Made by a program: the position numbers and the translations under genes
Shown here: one piece after another, positions 50,708-61,849 of the stretch
How positions within the stretch are numbered: position 1 is the stretch's first letter
Layout of the letters: every line of letters begins with the position of its first letter
The notes under the pieces: generated by a model
The model's database searches: none
What the model was told of the DNA's origin: nothing
The model's input: only the letters and a program-made list of their open reading frames with translations
From: Acanthochlamys bracteata
Taxonomy: Eukaryota > Streptophyta > Magnoliopsida > Pandanales > Velloziaceae
Direction: 5' to 3'
Length of the DNA: 64,000 bases
NCBI GenBank assembly: GCA_019914995.1
Contig: CM034143.1
Location: forward strand, 3,350,501-3,414,500

Positions 50708-53700
50708 CAAGGTTGTCAGGATCGGAATTTTAAATAGGATCGTTGGCCTCAAATAGAATCGTAAAATTGGAATTTTAAGTAGGATCATAAAATTCTACTT
50801 TTCGATAAATCTTTTTATAAACCTTTTTAAGTTATCTTCAAAAATTTTTTACTAATGAACTTTTCTTTTTACAGAGAAGCTTCTTGTGTGCTGTCCTCAA
50901 AATGGCTCTGATTGCGTCAAGCAAATACTTTTTGCTTGTTGTGTGCTGTCCATGTGCACTTGCTTAGTGCTTGCGGTTGATGTTCAGACTTTATAAATGT
51001 TACACTTTCTTCATTATTCATTCCTCTCATTTTCATCATGTAACTATATACTTATGTAACAATGTAACATGTTTCTATTTAAAAACAAAAATCAGCAATG
51101 AAACTAATGAAAATGTTTGAAATTTACATCAAACCAGAGGCATTTCTTAGCTCCAGATCATATGTATCTTTTTATGTTAAACAACCATATATAATCACAA
51201 TTGAAGCACTTCCTTCATCAATAGTACAGAACTACTCAAGACTGCAAGTGGATAGTACAGACAGCAAAACAGTCAAGACTGCAACCATAAAAATCACTAA
51301 TTTATTATTTTGCTATTATCATAACTCATAAGTTCATAACAACAAGTCAATAAGACTGCAAGTCTCCATGAACAAACAGGCAGAAATAATGTGGTTACAA
51401 GTAAAAATAGCATACAACACTACATTATTTTGCTATTGTCATTACTGATTACTTAATGGTCAATGCTACAAGCCTACAATAAAAATAGCATTCAATACTT
51501 CAAAATTTCAAATACAAACCTAATAGAAATTATCAACAGAAATATCATCAAACAAGTCACAATCATTTTCATCTCCATCCATATCTTTGTCCTTATGGTG
51601 AGCTTCATCTCCCTTAGCGCCACTAAAACTTCCAGCACTAGAACCAACATTATATAGATCAAAATTATCCGTTGGTTGCTTTCCTTTAGTGGCAACGTCT
51701 TCATGAAAATCATGAATCTCTACATCACTATCAGATTTACTCCCATGACTCTGAATTTCTTCAATAGCAATTACTTTCTGATTTTCATTACAACCTACAG
51801 AATATATTGCATATAGTACAATAACTTAAAAGCATTTCAGATTTTCAGTTACCTCAAAAGCATTCAAAATTCAGAATAGCATTCATAAGTAATAAGCATA
51901 CTACATATAGCACTCAGTAGTGGATGACTGAAATATACCATGATAAAGACATCCCAATGTAACAAAATAGTGAGAAAGCGGCAATATTAGTATGATTTCT
52001 TCAAGTTCATCATGGTTATTTCTCAAAGACTTCAATATTACTAAAACTATGAGAAGACTTGATATAAGAGATATAAAAAAACACCCCAATCTATCTCCCT
52101 AAGAAAGAAAACACTTTCTGCATAAATATTTCTGGACAGTGGACAGAAAACATATAGCATAATAGCATTTAGCTACTTAAATCATTCAACAATCAGATCA
52201 ACATTTAGCTAAGTTTCGTCAAGAATATTAAGCCATTCAAGATCAGCTTCTTGCTCTTCTTCAACAATCCACTCATCGTCAAAGGGTAGATCATCAAAGG
52301 TACTGGAACTTATACTTCTCATGCTTCTTTCTTTCAGTTTCAAATTGCACATAACGAATACCAAGTCATTCATCTTCTGTTGGTGCAAACGATTTCTTCT
52401 TTTTGTATGAATCTAAACAATAAAGAAAATTCTAACAGTTAGTTAAAATATAAATATATAAAAATAGACAATATGTAAGTATTTTACCTTTTGAAATGCA
52501 CTCCAATTGTGTTCACAGCCAGAAGAACTACAAGTCAAACTTAAAATATGAATAGCAAACTTTTTGTTACTTTGGACGCTCAGCTCCAAATGAATCCCAC
52601 CAATTAGCTGGATCTTTCTTTTCCCTTACTGTTATTGCAAAGTTGGTGCCAAACAATCCTCTTGAATATTTAAAAGCCGCAAATTGCAAATCTATCTTTG
52701 CCCTCTCATTTGCATCAACTATCATTCTCTCTAATCAATTATATAATCTAATTTTTACTTCTGCATCATTCTTAAAATCAAAAGAATAAAGATACCGAGG
52801 GTTTAAATAGTATGTTGCAGCATGCAAAGGCCTATGCAGTTGAAGCTCCCACCTTTTATCAATAATTTTCTCCACAATCTCATAGCTATAAGAAAGTCAA
52901 ATAAAATGAGGAACTATAACAAATTAACAATGACGAAAAATTTAAGTTGAACACTTAAACAGTAAACTTATAAAAATATTTACCTTTTCTTGACACGAGG
53001 AAAATTTAACAGTATCTTCTCCTTTGCATGATCCATCTCCCTATAAATGAAACCCATTGCTGGCTTCTCATCTGAATCAACCAATCGCAGCACTTTAATA
53101 AGAGGATAAGCTGCTTTCAAACATGTATGGACGTTTCGCCAAAATCCACTATCCAAAATCGTGTGTTGGATTTGCTTTCCATCTTGTTTGGTTGAAAATT
53201 TACTAGATTTCCAGGCGTTAGAGTTGAACATTACTCACTAACACACCCTTATGTTCATACAGACATCGTAAGGTCAAGTACGAAGTAGCAAATCGAGTTG
53301 CACCTGGTCTAATCAAATCTCTCCCCTATGTTAAATGTCTCAACATAGACATAAGTAAGGTCCTTCCATGAATATAAGTTGTAATCCTTCTTCCCATCAT
53401 AATTATCACATTATGAACTTCTTCTCAAAATCTTCCAAAATAAGATCAATACAATAGGCAGCACAAGATGTCCAATATAGCTTTTTCTTGTCCCTCTCTC
53501 CTGCTGCCTTATTATTTGCTGCATTATCAGTAATGATTTGTACAATATTTTTCTCTCCAACCCTCTCTACAATATCATCTAACATCTCAAAAACTCTATC
53601 AGCCGTTTTGGAAATATCTAAAGTATCAACGGTTGATAAGAGAACTGTTCCTTAGGACTATTCACTAAGAAGTTGCATATAGATAGTCTTTCTTTATCAA

Positions 53701-55544
53701 TCGAACCATCAGATATAGAACAATCAGTTTTTCTCCACTCTACTTTGTAGTCCTCAAGCAAAACCCTTACTTGACCTGCTTTTTTTTCAAATAAGTCTCC
53801 CTAATTTCGTGATAAGAAGGAGGCTTAAGTCCAGCACTATACCTAGCAACTAACTCAAGCACTTTTAAAAATTCGGGACTTTTTACACAATTAAAAGTGT
53901 AAAAACGAGCTATATGTGGACAACAGTCTTCCCTCAATTCTGTTTTCATCAAATGATTAATGCTTATCTTTGTGTTTCCTAACCTAAGAGACTTCTGCCT
54001 AAACATACTCTTCTCCTTTTGCTTTGAAAATTGTTGTAGTCTCTCATCTAAAGTGTCATCCCCCTCACCAAGTATTTTTCTTTTCTTATATGAAACTTCT
54101 TGAATTATTGCTAGGAGCTCACTAAACTTTAGTCTAACTTCTTCAAGATCTTGCTAATATACTTCAACGTTCTTATGTGTACAAGCTAAATGATGTTTCA
54201 AATAAAAATACCCCCACAAAAAACCTTTTGAGAATACTTGCACTTCACTTTTCTAGGATTATATCTATATCTATATCATGCTCCCAACCCACATTAGATC
54301 TACTTCCAGGAATATTTTTTCTTATCTTTCCCAAACCAGAAGCAGACATCCTGCCGTATGTTTTAACAGATTGTAATTAACAAATTAAAACCAAATCAAC
54401 CTTGGTATATATATTGACATATTGCACATAACTACATAAATCGTAATTGATAACTCTTAGTTAAGTAAGAATTGACAAAAAAAAGTCGAAGGAAAGCAAG
54501 TAAAACAATGCTGGCTACTATCCTAAGTTATAACTGTCGACTGTTTTTTCAACCGTCTACTGTTCTACCCAAGTATCCAGTCCAACTCTCATGTTCTCAA
54601 CCAAGCTATTTTCCCTACTGGCACTGTCCTACAACTCTTACCCAATCTACTGGCTGCTGTCACTAGAAGAAAAATAAGCAAAAGCACTATTGGATGCTAC
54701 TAGCCAAGTGCAAGTACTAGCTACTATCCTAAAATTGTATGTCATAACAGTAACAAGCAATAACAATTTTTTCCTACTCCTACTGTTCTACCTAGTAACC
54801 AATCGAAGCAATTTTTTCCTCATCTTCTCATCTAAGCAATTTCTCTTATCGAACAATCAACAGAGAAATGAAGATTAATAGAGAAACTTATTTTCAAAAA
54901 ATTCTTTCTCAATCAATCAATGGAGAAATAAAAATCAATAGAGAAACTTTTTCAATCAATTCATCTTCAATCAACAAACAGAGAAATAACAATCAACACT
55001 TTAACAGAGCAAACATTTTCAAACAATTCGTCTCCATTCTCTAATCTATCAACAGAGAAAATAAAAACTCAAAACAGAGCAGAGAAAAAAAATCTTTCAA
55101 CGGGAGGGAGAAAGAGACTGAGAGAGAGTGAGATTTAGAACGTAGCTCGCCAGATCTCTCCAAATTTCATGAAGAATTGAATGGAACTTGAATTGTAGAA
55201 GAATTCCGATGATCGGTGTTGATTCGAAGATGAGAAACTGTGTTGATCGATGAGGAAGACGATGAAAATTAGAGATTTAGGGATTTCTGCAGCGTTCGGC
55301 AAAGGTTAAGTATGTAGTTTTTCAAAACCCCCATCATCTTTGCTTAATTACAAAATAACCCTCAAAAGCAGAAATCGTAAAATCGCATCCAGATTCACGA
55401 TCTTACCAATTTCACGAGTAAGATCGCGATCCTAGAGCGATCCAGGACAATATTCGATCCTAGGCTAAATGGGATCGTTTTGGTGAAATCAGATCGTAAA
55501 ATCGTAGGACTTTAACATTTTAAATCGGGGTTTTAACAACCATG
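50708..55544 (-). mobile_element. autonomous-type hAT transposon (family F1), 4.84 kb
   Basis: Exact 8-bp target duplication CTCACCAC at 50700-50707 and 55545-55552. The ends are CAAGGTTGTCAGGATCGG and, inverted, CATGGTTGTTAAAACCCC. Repeated GATCGTAAAATCG-like words lie near both ends. It carries a minus-strand hAT transposase (about 54349-51528). It sits in intron sequence of the Nudix locus. The perfect target duplication argues for a fairly recent insertion, but the transposase is already damaged. It shares its ends with the non-autonomous copies at 8190 and 33080. Confidence 0.92.
51528..54349 (-). pseudogene. hAT transposase (BED finger, DUF659, hATC), degraded
   Basis: Start MSASGLGKIRKNIPG at 54349. 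A BED-finger region follows (about 54290-54170, KVKCKYSQKVFCGG, where the second zinc Cys is Ser). DUF659 is at about 54006-53560 (HIARFYTFNCVKSPEF, LKPPSYHEIRETYLKK). The ITDNAANNKAAG motif is at 53543-53504. The catalytic-core motif usually CAAHCIDL reads CAAYCIDL (about 53470-53440). FWRNVHTCLKAAYPLIKVLR is at 53231-52980. The hATC dimerisation region is at 52690-52310 (KDPANWWDSFG, CSSSGCEHNWS, HTKRRNRLH). An acidic C-terminal exon is at about 51791-51528. A stop and a frameshift occur near 52565-52575, with further breaks in the finger, so it is inactive. Confidence 0.88.
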
Positions 55545-56490
55545 CTCACCACATCTTAACTGCAAGATAGGTTGTACTCAAATTATGAAAAGAAAATGTA
55601 GTGGTGTCCATTGGAACCAAAATCCATCCAAACTAATCAATTTTAGTTATGCAAAGAGAAACCTGCATAACATATAAAGAGACAATGCAACTAGAGGTTA
55701 CCTCACCAGCAGGTTGAACTAGGTTTGACAATTCAATTGGTAACTTTATCCTAACTCCATTTATTCCTTGAGAGATATATCAAGAAATTAAACACTTGAA
55801 AACTTAGAAATTGAACACCCGATAAAAGTCCCAGAATGCAGTCAAGTGTTCCACATTTCACGATATTAAGTAAATAAGCAGAACAGTTCATTCTTCTTCG
55901 AGTTAAAACTGCTATCTATCTTCTCAATGTAAATTTTCTGGTTACCAAGTGGGGCATCCTTGAGAGGTCTTTGTTGCATATGGTATTATAGGAACATATT
56001 ACTGTGGGTGTGAAATCATATATTTTTATCAGACAATCGGACCAGATCAAGCTACACACTTCTTATCCACACTTGAGACTTCTATCACAACGAAATTTCA
56101 AGTGATCGAATATGTACGTAAGATGACCGGTCGTTTTTGTTTCATTGCTCCTAGTATTCGCATATTTTGCACAAAAGCTCACTTATTTATCCCATTAGTT
56201 CTGTTTTAACTCAGTTTATGCAGATCCAGTAGCAACAGCTCCAAAGGCCAAGAAAGGGGGGGCCCAGTTGCAACTAAAGCTGGTAGAAGTTTCCCTTCAG
56301 CTCTCTGCACATCGAACCTTGGCCCTACGGTGCAGAAATTAGAACTTGTAGGAATTCAGTTATCCAAACAATAGTGCCAGATCAGCATTCTGCAATCATT
56401 GTTTAACACGAAGGCACCCCCTCCAATTGCTAGTGCAGCTAGAACCTAAGTCAGTAAGGATATAGGCATCCCTATTAAACTCTGCAGACT

Positions 56491-56537
56491 GCTGCCTACA
56501 AACACCATTGCAGGGCTGATTTGATCTCATTCAAATA
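56491..56537 (+). repeat. left copy of a duplicated host segment flanking the solo LTR
   Basis: GCTGCCTACAAACACC ... TTTGATCTCATTCAAATA recurs at 59244-59303 as GCTGCCTACAAATACC ... TTTGATCTCATTCAAATA. The right copy has about 13 extra bases. This is not the 5-bp target duplication. Confidence 0.6.
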
Positions 56538-56550
56538 CATATAAGTATTC

Positions 56551-59224
56551 TGTAATATCTCAAAGTTTTTTTATGTGAAGTCTTGTCAACATAAATGAGT
56601 TGAGGTGTGTAAGTGGGTCTATCGGTTGACTTTAAACCCCACACCGTGTATTAAGTCCTTATCTAGAACCCTCTAATCATTTATTTTCTTACTTACCTTC
56701 TCTAATCTTTTGCTTTCATCCACTTCTCCCTCCCGAGCCTTGCTGTGTAAACTCTCCGCCGCTCCAAGCTCTCCGACGATCGCCGTTTCCTTCTTACGCG
56801 TGAAGCCTCTTTCATTTCATCTTCTTCCTCTCCGCCGTCTCTTTCTAAGAACTCCAGCCGCGGCGGCAACGAGCGTGGGCCATAGGGGCAGGTTTCGCCG
56901 GTGAGCCATAAATCGCCGGATTTGGGTCGCCGGAGGACAGGATTTCCACCTTGAATCTTCCTTGTCGCTGCTCTACTAATAAATTTCACTCTCTCTCGTC
57001 GAATCGTCGCCGTAGCTTTTCGAGCCAACTTCGTCCCGACCATTGGCGGCGAAGGATCATCGCCGCCGGCGTTCTCATTTCACTACTGCGGTAAGCTTCC
57101 TAAACCGTTGCAATGGCTTACTTGAGGCAATTTAAATTCGGTCGGAACCTTAATTGCCGGAATCCGGCGAACTTGGGAGCTCCACTGTTTGGCCAAAATA
57201 CAATATCTAAAATTCATTGCAAAGACTTGAAATTGAACTAACTGTAAATTGTTTTTTTCCTTGCGGTAGGAATTTCTTTGATTTGAAACGCGAAAAGATT
57301 CAACGTTGATATTGGAGCTAATTAAGAGCTAGGTAAGCTTTTATCCAAAGTAGCATTTACTTTTAAGAATGATATAGAATTTGCGATTTTGAAGGAAGTT
57401 AAATCCAAGTGTATGCATTAACGTTGTTGTAGAGCTATAGCTTGGAAAATGCTTAGTGTTCGATAATGTTGATTAATGGACATTAGTAATTGTTTGCGTA
57501 TAATTGTTAGGCTTGAAAAGAGGAAGATAGTGTTCTAAGGAAGTTGTGGCGGCTTAAGCAATAACGAAGGAATTTAAGGTGAGGGTTACCGTGCCATCTT
57601 TTTCTTCCTAAACTAACACTAGGCTTTCACCACAGGTAACATTGCTTTGATCCTCGGGCATACCTTGCCATTTTCTTACATTTTATGATTATACCTTCAT
57701 AATGCATAGTTATATATGATGTATGTTTTCTTGATATGATAAGTGTTTATAATAGTTTAAATAGTGACTTGGATTTACAATATGTGGATAAATATATCAA
57801 ATAAGTATTAATGGAAATTTGAAAGATGAGTTATATATATATGGCTTATGAATGATTGGATAAGTGTTATTATGCTTACTTAAAGAGTTAAATGATTTAT
57901 GACGATGATTTTATGAATTTTCTAAATGATTTCAAAACGATTTCGTATGATGTTATTATGCTTTCATTTAATAAGCCATAGACTATGTTTTGACGATAAA
58001 ATTGAGTTTTATCTAAATAATATTTATTTAAAGTATTTATGGATTTTGAAATGTTTGGAGATTCGCGCTGCATTGAGGCAGGCGATAGTCAGGGACTGAG
58101 TTCAGGATTCTCGCCTCTCTCTTTCGTCTGTAGATTAGGTGGGCCCATGCGCGTGGGGGCGATAATACCATGGCACCCGGGTTAAATATGTGGATATGTG
58201 GACGAGTTGGAGACGTGGTCTCGCTCGATCTTTGGTTACTATCCTGACTCCCTGACTGGTAAAGTTGTTGTAACTTGATGTTTGGAAATAAATATTTAAT
58301 TATTATAAGTTCTTAATTTACTTATTTGCTTGGTTTTTAATATAACCTTCACTTCTATTCATTAGATATTTTTACAATTTATTTATCTATATATTTATTT
58401 GTTAGTTAATATGTTGTATTCTAATTATCTATAGTTAATTCAATTTTTATTCAGTATTTCTTTATTTAAATTGGAAATGTTTATGCTTTTACTTCTAAGA
58501 ATAATATAAAATGCTTATATAGCGGAAAAGGAAAACATAGTTTCTTGTATTTATTATATGATTATTTGTTTGAAGTATATGCATTGCATATAGCCGAATC
58601 CTTGTACTAAGGACTGAGTTGGTATGGGACGACTCAGAACTTAGTAATAAAGATCTTGATCCAATTCCTGCATTTTTGTACATGTAGAAAGTTAGTATGC
58701 AAACATTAGGATAATGCATTAGAAAACTTAAATGGTGCATCCGTTATTTATAACCTCACTGAGACTAGGCTCATTTCTTTCTTTTCTTTGGCCTCTCCCA
58801 GATAGCTCAGAGGCAGTAAGGCGAAAATCTGAATTAGCATCATCGTCGAAGCCTACACGTTGAGGGTATTTCGATGTACCTTAATACTCTATTTTTGCGT
58901 ATAGATAACTCTGTGAATCTCAAAGGGCCTGTACTATTCTGTTGCTCAGTTATGTATTGTCGTATATTTTGGGTTGTGGTTATTTTGTAATATAGTCGGT
59001 AGGCTACTAGTAGCCATTGGTCGTAGTGTGTAGTTTAGTAATCATGTTTTTCTTTTGTGGCATGAAATGGTATATATATATATAGTGTTGTTTTATGTTA
59101 AAATTTGTGTTTACACCCTTGGAGTTTTAGGGGAAGTGCTGTCGAAATTTTGAAAATTTTGGTACTTGTTATTTTGAGTCTGTTGGGACAATTTTGGTGT
59201 TATGCCCTAGATAGGGGCGTGACA
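56551..59224 (+). repeat. solo LTR of a Ty3/gypsy (Del/Tekay-like) element, 2.67 kb
   Basis: Starts TGTAATATCTCAAAG and ends ATAGGGGCGTGACA. Flanked by TATTC (56546-56550) and TATCC (59225-59229), a 5-bp target duplication with one mismatch. Paralogue of 45810-49306. It is CT-rich, then GC-rich, from 56690 to 57110, like a promoter/leader, and has GT-rich tracts later. A minus-strand frame at 56702-57043 is an effect of GC-rich sequence. No internal region adjoins it. Confidence 0.75.
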
Positions 59225-59243
59225 TATCCACTTGCAAAATTTC

Positions 59244-59303
59244 GCTGCCTACAAATACCCCCACAAGAATGCAGGAAACGACACATTTGATCTCATTCAA
59301 ATA
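59244..59303 (+). repeat. right copy of the duplicated host segment
   Basis: See the left copy at 56491-56537. The two share their first 12 and last 18 bases. Confidence 0.6.
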
Positions 59304-60453
59304 GTGAAACTCTACTAGATTGCTCCATGGATGTAAATTCATAACCAAAACACCTCAGATCTCTAACTCTCTTTTGCAGCTACTCTCGTTGTCCCCCCTC
59401 AAATGATCTTCTTGATCACCCCTTGCAATCAGAACCCTAGTTAATCAATAATAACGTAAATCTCGAGGTTCTCCCTTCCATTTATTCTTTTAGTTGGAGT
59501 AACTTTCGCTCCTATAATTTCAATGAGAATGCGTCAGAAATACAAACGCAGTTTTGGGCCAATTGTAGAAAGATAGCTTTAGAAAAGCATAACCATAATA
59601 GCTTAGAAAAGCATAACCATAAAAAGTAAACATTGGAGAGGTAGTAAGGTGTAAGACAAGAATGATAAATAGTTCAAAGATAGAAATTGAAAGCCGCCAT
59701 TGCAATGATTTATTTATGAAAGAGGAACTTTTACTGGCTGACAAGCTGCTGAGTAAAGCATTTTATTTTGTTATGCATAAAACATCTTCCCTCTGATTAA
59801 ATGAGTAATTGATAGTTGAACTTTATCCAAAAAATCATGCTTTCAACTTTAGTTTATATACTACTTTAAATACCGTAAGGCATAGTTTGGGGAGAAAATT
59901 TTGACGCCCAAATTCCCCTTAATATTTACTGTATCAGTTATCAAATGCTACTCTCTTAATAATGATTCAAAAACAGATTAAAATTATCACGCTTCTTATT
60001 TTCAATAGTTACAATTAAAAACATATAATTATCTCCATGCATGTAACTTCAATTCCTTTCAAGAGAATTCTTTCCTGAAAAAACTTGTATCCATGTAAGA
60101 ATTTGAACTCTCACTCATCAAAATATAATTATAATTACATCAAAAAGCTAATTGAATTTACAGTGACAGTTTCTTCGTTATAAAAGTTAACTTCCATCAA
60201 TAATTCAAACTAATCAAAATTTAGTATGGTTTTCGATTATAAAGCAGCTTCCAGCTACATGCCTAAGTCACATGCAAGAAATACTTGTAATAAGAACACG
60301 TGAGTGCACGCATGCTGATAGAGACAAGCTAGAAAGGCAATCTCCCTAGTACCACCAAGTTCAACTAGCAATTTAAAAGCATATGCTATAACCAACTTGA
60401 GTTAGATTAATATAGGTAATCATTTCAGTTAGAGCCCATGAAAAAAAAAACAC
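59304..60453. other. intron sequence of the Nudix locus with a 24-bp tandem duplication
   Basis: 59574-59598 and 59599-59622 repeat TAGCTTTAGAAAAGCATAAC / TAGCTTAGAAAAGCATAACC. Otherwise nothing is recognised. Confidence 0.4.
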
Positions 60454-60630
60454 TTGCTGCTTCCATATGGATTTGGATGCTCTCAAAGAAGAAATGAATG
60501 CCTCAGCATTCATTGGAGCATTCATCTCAACAATTACACCTGCATGATCATCATTAGTTGCACTTAAAAGTTTATCTTCCTCTCCCTATTCGTTCAAGGA
60601 TGGTGCTACTATGGCTACTGTACCTGCTGA

Positions 60631-61666
60631 GATTGAAATTTCTAGGTTGTTCAAATGACTTGTACCTCTAACTCCGGACAGCCTGATACATCAATCAAAT
60701 GAATTTAAGCATGCATAAATTAGGGATGAGCAAACCTCTAATAGGAAAAGGCAAAAGCTACTTTATGCATTAGTTTATTAAGAATAAAGTCAAATCCGAA
60801 AAGCTTGCAGTTCTAACAAACTAGCAGATGTGCGATTGCTCATAAACAAGCAGGTCAATAACACATTATGTGCTGGGAAATTGAATGCACCGTGGTTATC
60901 CAGTTGCTTTGATAGAGGAAATCACGATTTGAGCATATCATGCACAATAAGCAGGAATTTTCATTTCCATTTACCCTTCTAGAATAGCAACTCGATGTAC
61001 AAAGATATAGATTGCTAAGCACATTTGTTTAACGTTGAAGGATGAGAAATAAAAACGGTTCGATGTATAGTATGTACAGTTGGCTTCAAAGTGAATGCCT
61101 TTGTTGCATTTGTTAGTGGAGAGAAATACGCTCAAACTACATAAACAAATAATCATCAGCCTAATCCTCCATAAAAAAAGCACAAAGAAGGGAAACACCA
61201 CTATCTCAGGTATCATACAAACAATCAATGAAGACATAACGTGCAAAAGCGCACCAATTCGACAGTAACTTTATTTGATTGAGTGAACAAGTTTTTGTGG
61301 AAGTATCGGATCCATGTCCTAAGGTTTTCACTATCTGCCAAAGTATACTTCTAATCATTCCTATGATTTCTTACTGAACGAACCAAATTTGGCAATGGTT
61401 TACAAACAAGGGAAATTAGAAGGGAACAAAACAATAAAAATGATTCATAGTTCAGCAGCACGTGTATATAAATGATACTAATAACTACCCTATAACAAAA
61501 TCTTTAACAGAAAATCAGTATGATATATCACTACCTCCAAAAAATTCAATTCACGGCATGAATTAAGCAAATACGAGGCAAAACGAATTACTGACGGATC
61601 CATGAAACAAAGCTGAAAAAGGAAGAATGGCGAAAGAAAGGAGGACAATAAAAAGAGAAGGATCAC
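60631..61666. other. probable first intron of the Nudix locus
   Basis: Lies between the donor at 61667 and the acceptor near 60630. No coding exon is seen; the minus-strand frame at 60971-61246 is hydrophobic by chance composition. Confidence 0.35.
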
Positions 61667-61847
61667 CTATGGGAATGGTAGAAGTAGAGCTGGGAGAAAC
61701 CGAGGAAGGGAATTTGGAGAAGAGAAGATTGATTGATTCTAAATCTGAGGAAAGATGACTTTTGTTGTAGAAGCAGGTTCTTAGGGTGCTGTGTCGAAAC
61801 CGATCGTGGACGATCTCAACATTCCACAATCCTGTGATATTTATATA
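61667..61847 (-). promoter_or_regulatory. TATA box and first exon of the Nudix locus
   Basis: On the minus strand TATATAAATA lies at 61847-61838, placing a start site near 61810. The segment down to 61667 ends in CCCATAG followed by GTGATCC, a good donor. A minus-strand frame begins MWNVEIVHDRFRHSTL at 61829, but it starts at the TATA-proximal side, so this part may be untranslated. The link to the exon at about 60630 is inferred from order and strand. Confidence 0.4.
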
Positions 61848-61849
61848 TT

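Larger units (their letters stand above)
42100..61815 (-). pseudogene. Nudix hydrolase (plant NUDT2/6/7/10 type), interrupted by transposons
   Basis: Family members are cytosolic ADP-ribose/NADH pyrophosphatases. Pieces in transcript order: 5' exon 61815-61667; exon with DDHAGVIVEMNAPMNAEAF, about 60630-60454; NGVRIKLPIELSNLVQPA, 55766-55707; YLMLVYWIPDSQ...MNDRRE, about 50044-49889; LVVQEKSGKFWGT...WKIPIGVVDK, 49690-49615; GEDIFGGAIREVKEETR, 49523-49473; IDTE, 49361 to about 49307; SHKWFFDKSDLFCLCLLRSL, 43697-43594; HELLKDIIDVGLAKYERGYAGF to the stop, about 42290-42100. The Nudix box keeps REVKEE, but the next Gly is Arg. Defects: an in-frame TAG and a frameshift near 50010-50025, about 2 bases missing near 49650, 1 base missing near 43615, and a TAG before the second piece (about 60600) that could be leader. 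The small exon between 43594 and 42290 (expected WMPxEE) was not found. Introns hold two solo LTRs, a hAT element and a MITE. Confidence 0.8.

Noticed and set aside
56702-57043. 113-residue Arg/Glu-rich minus-strand frame
   Set aside because: Lies wholly within the GC-rich part of a solo LTR; composition explains it.
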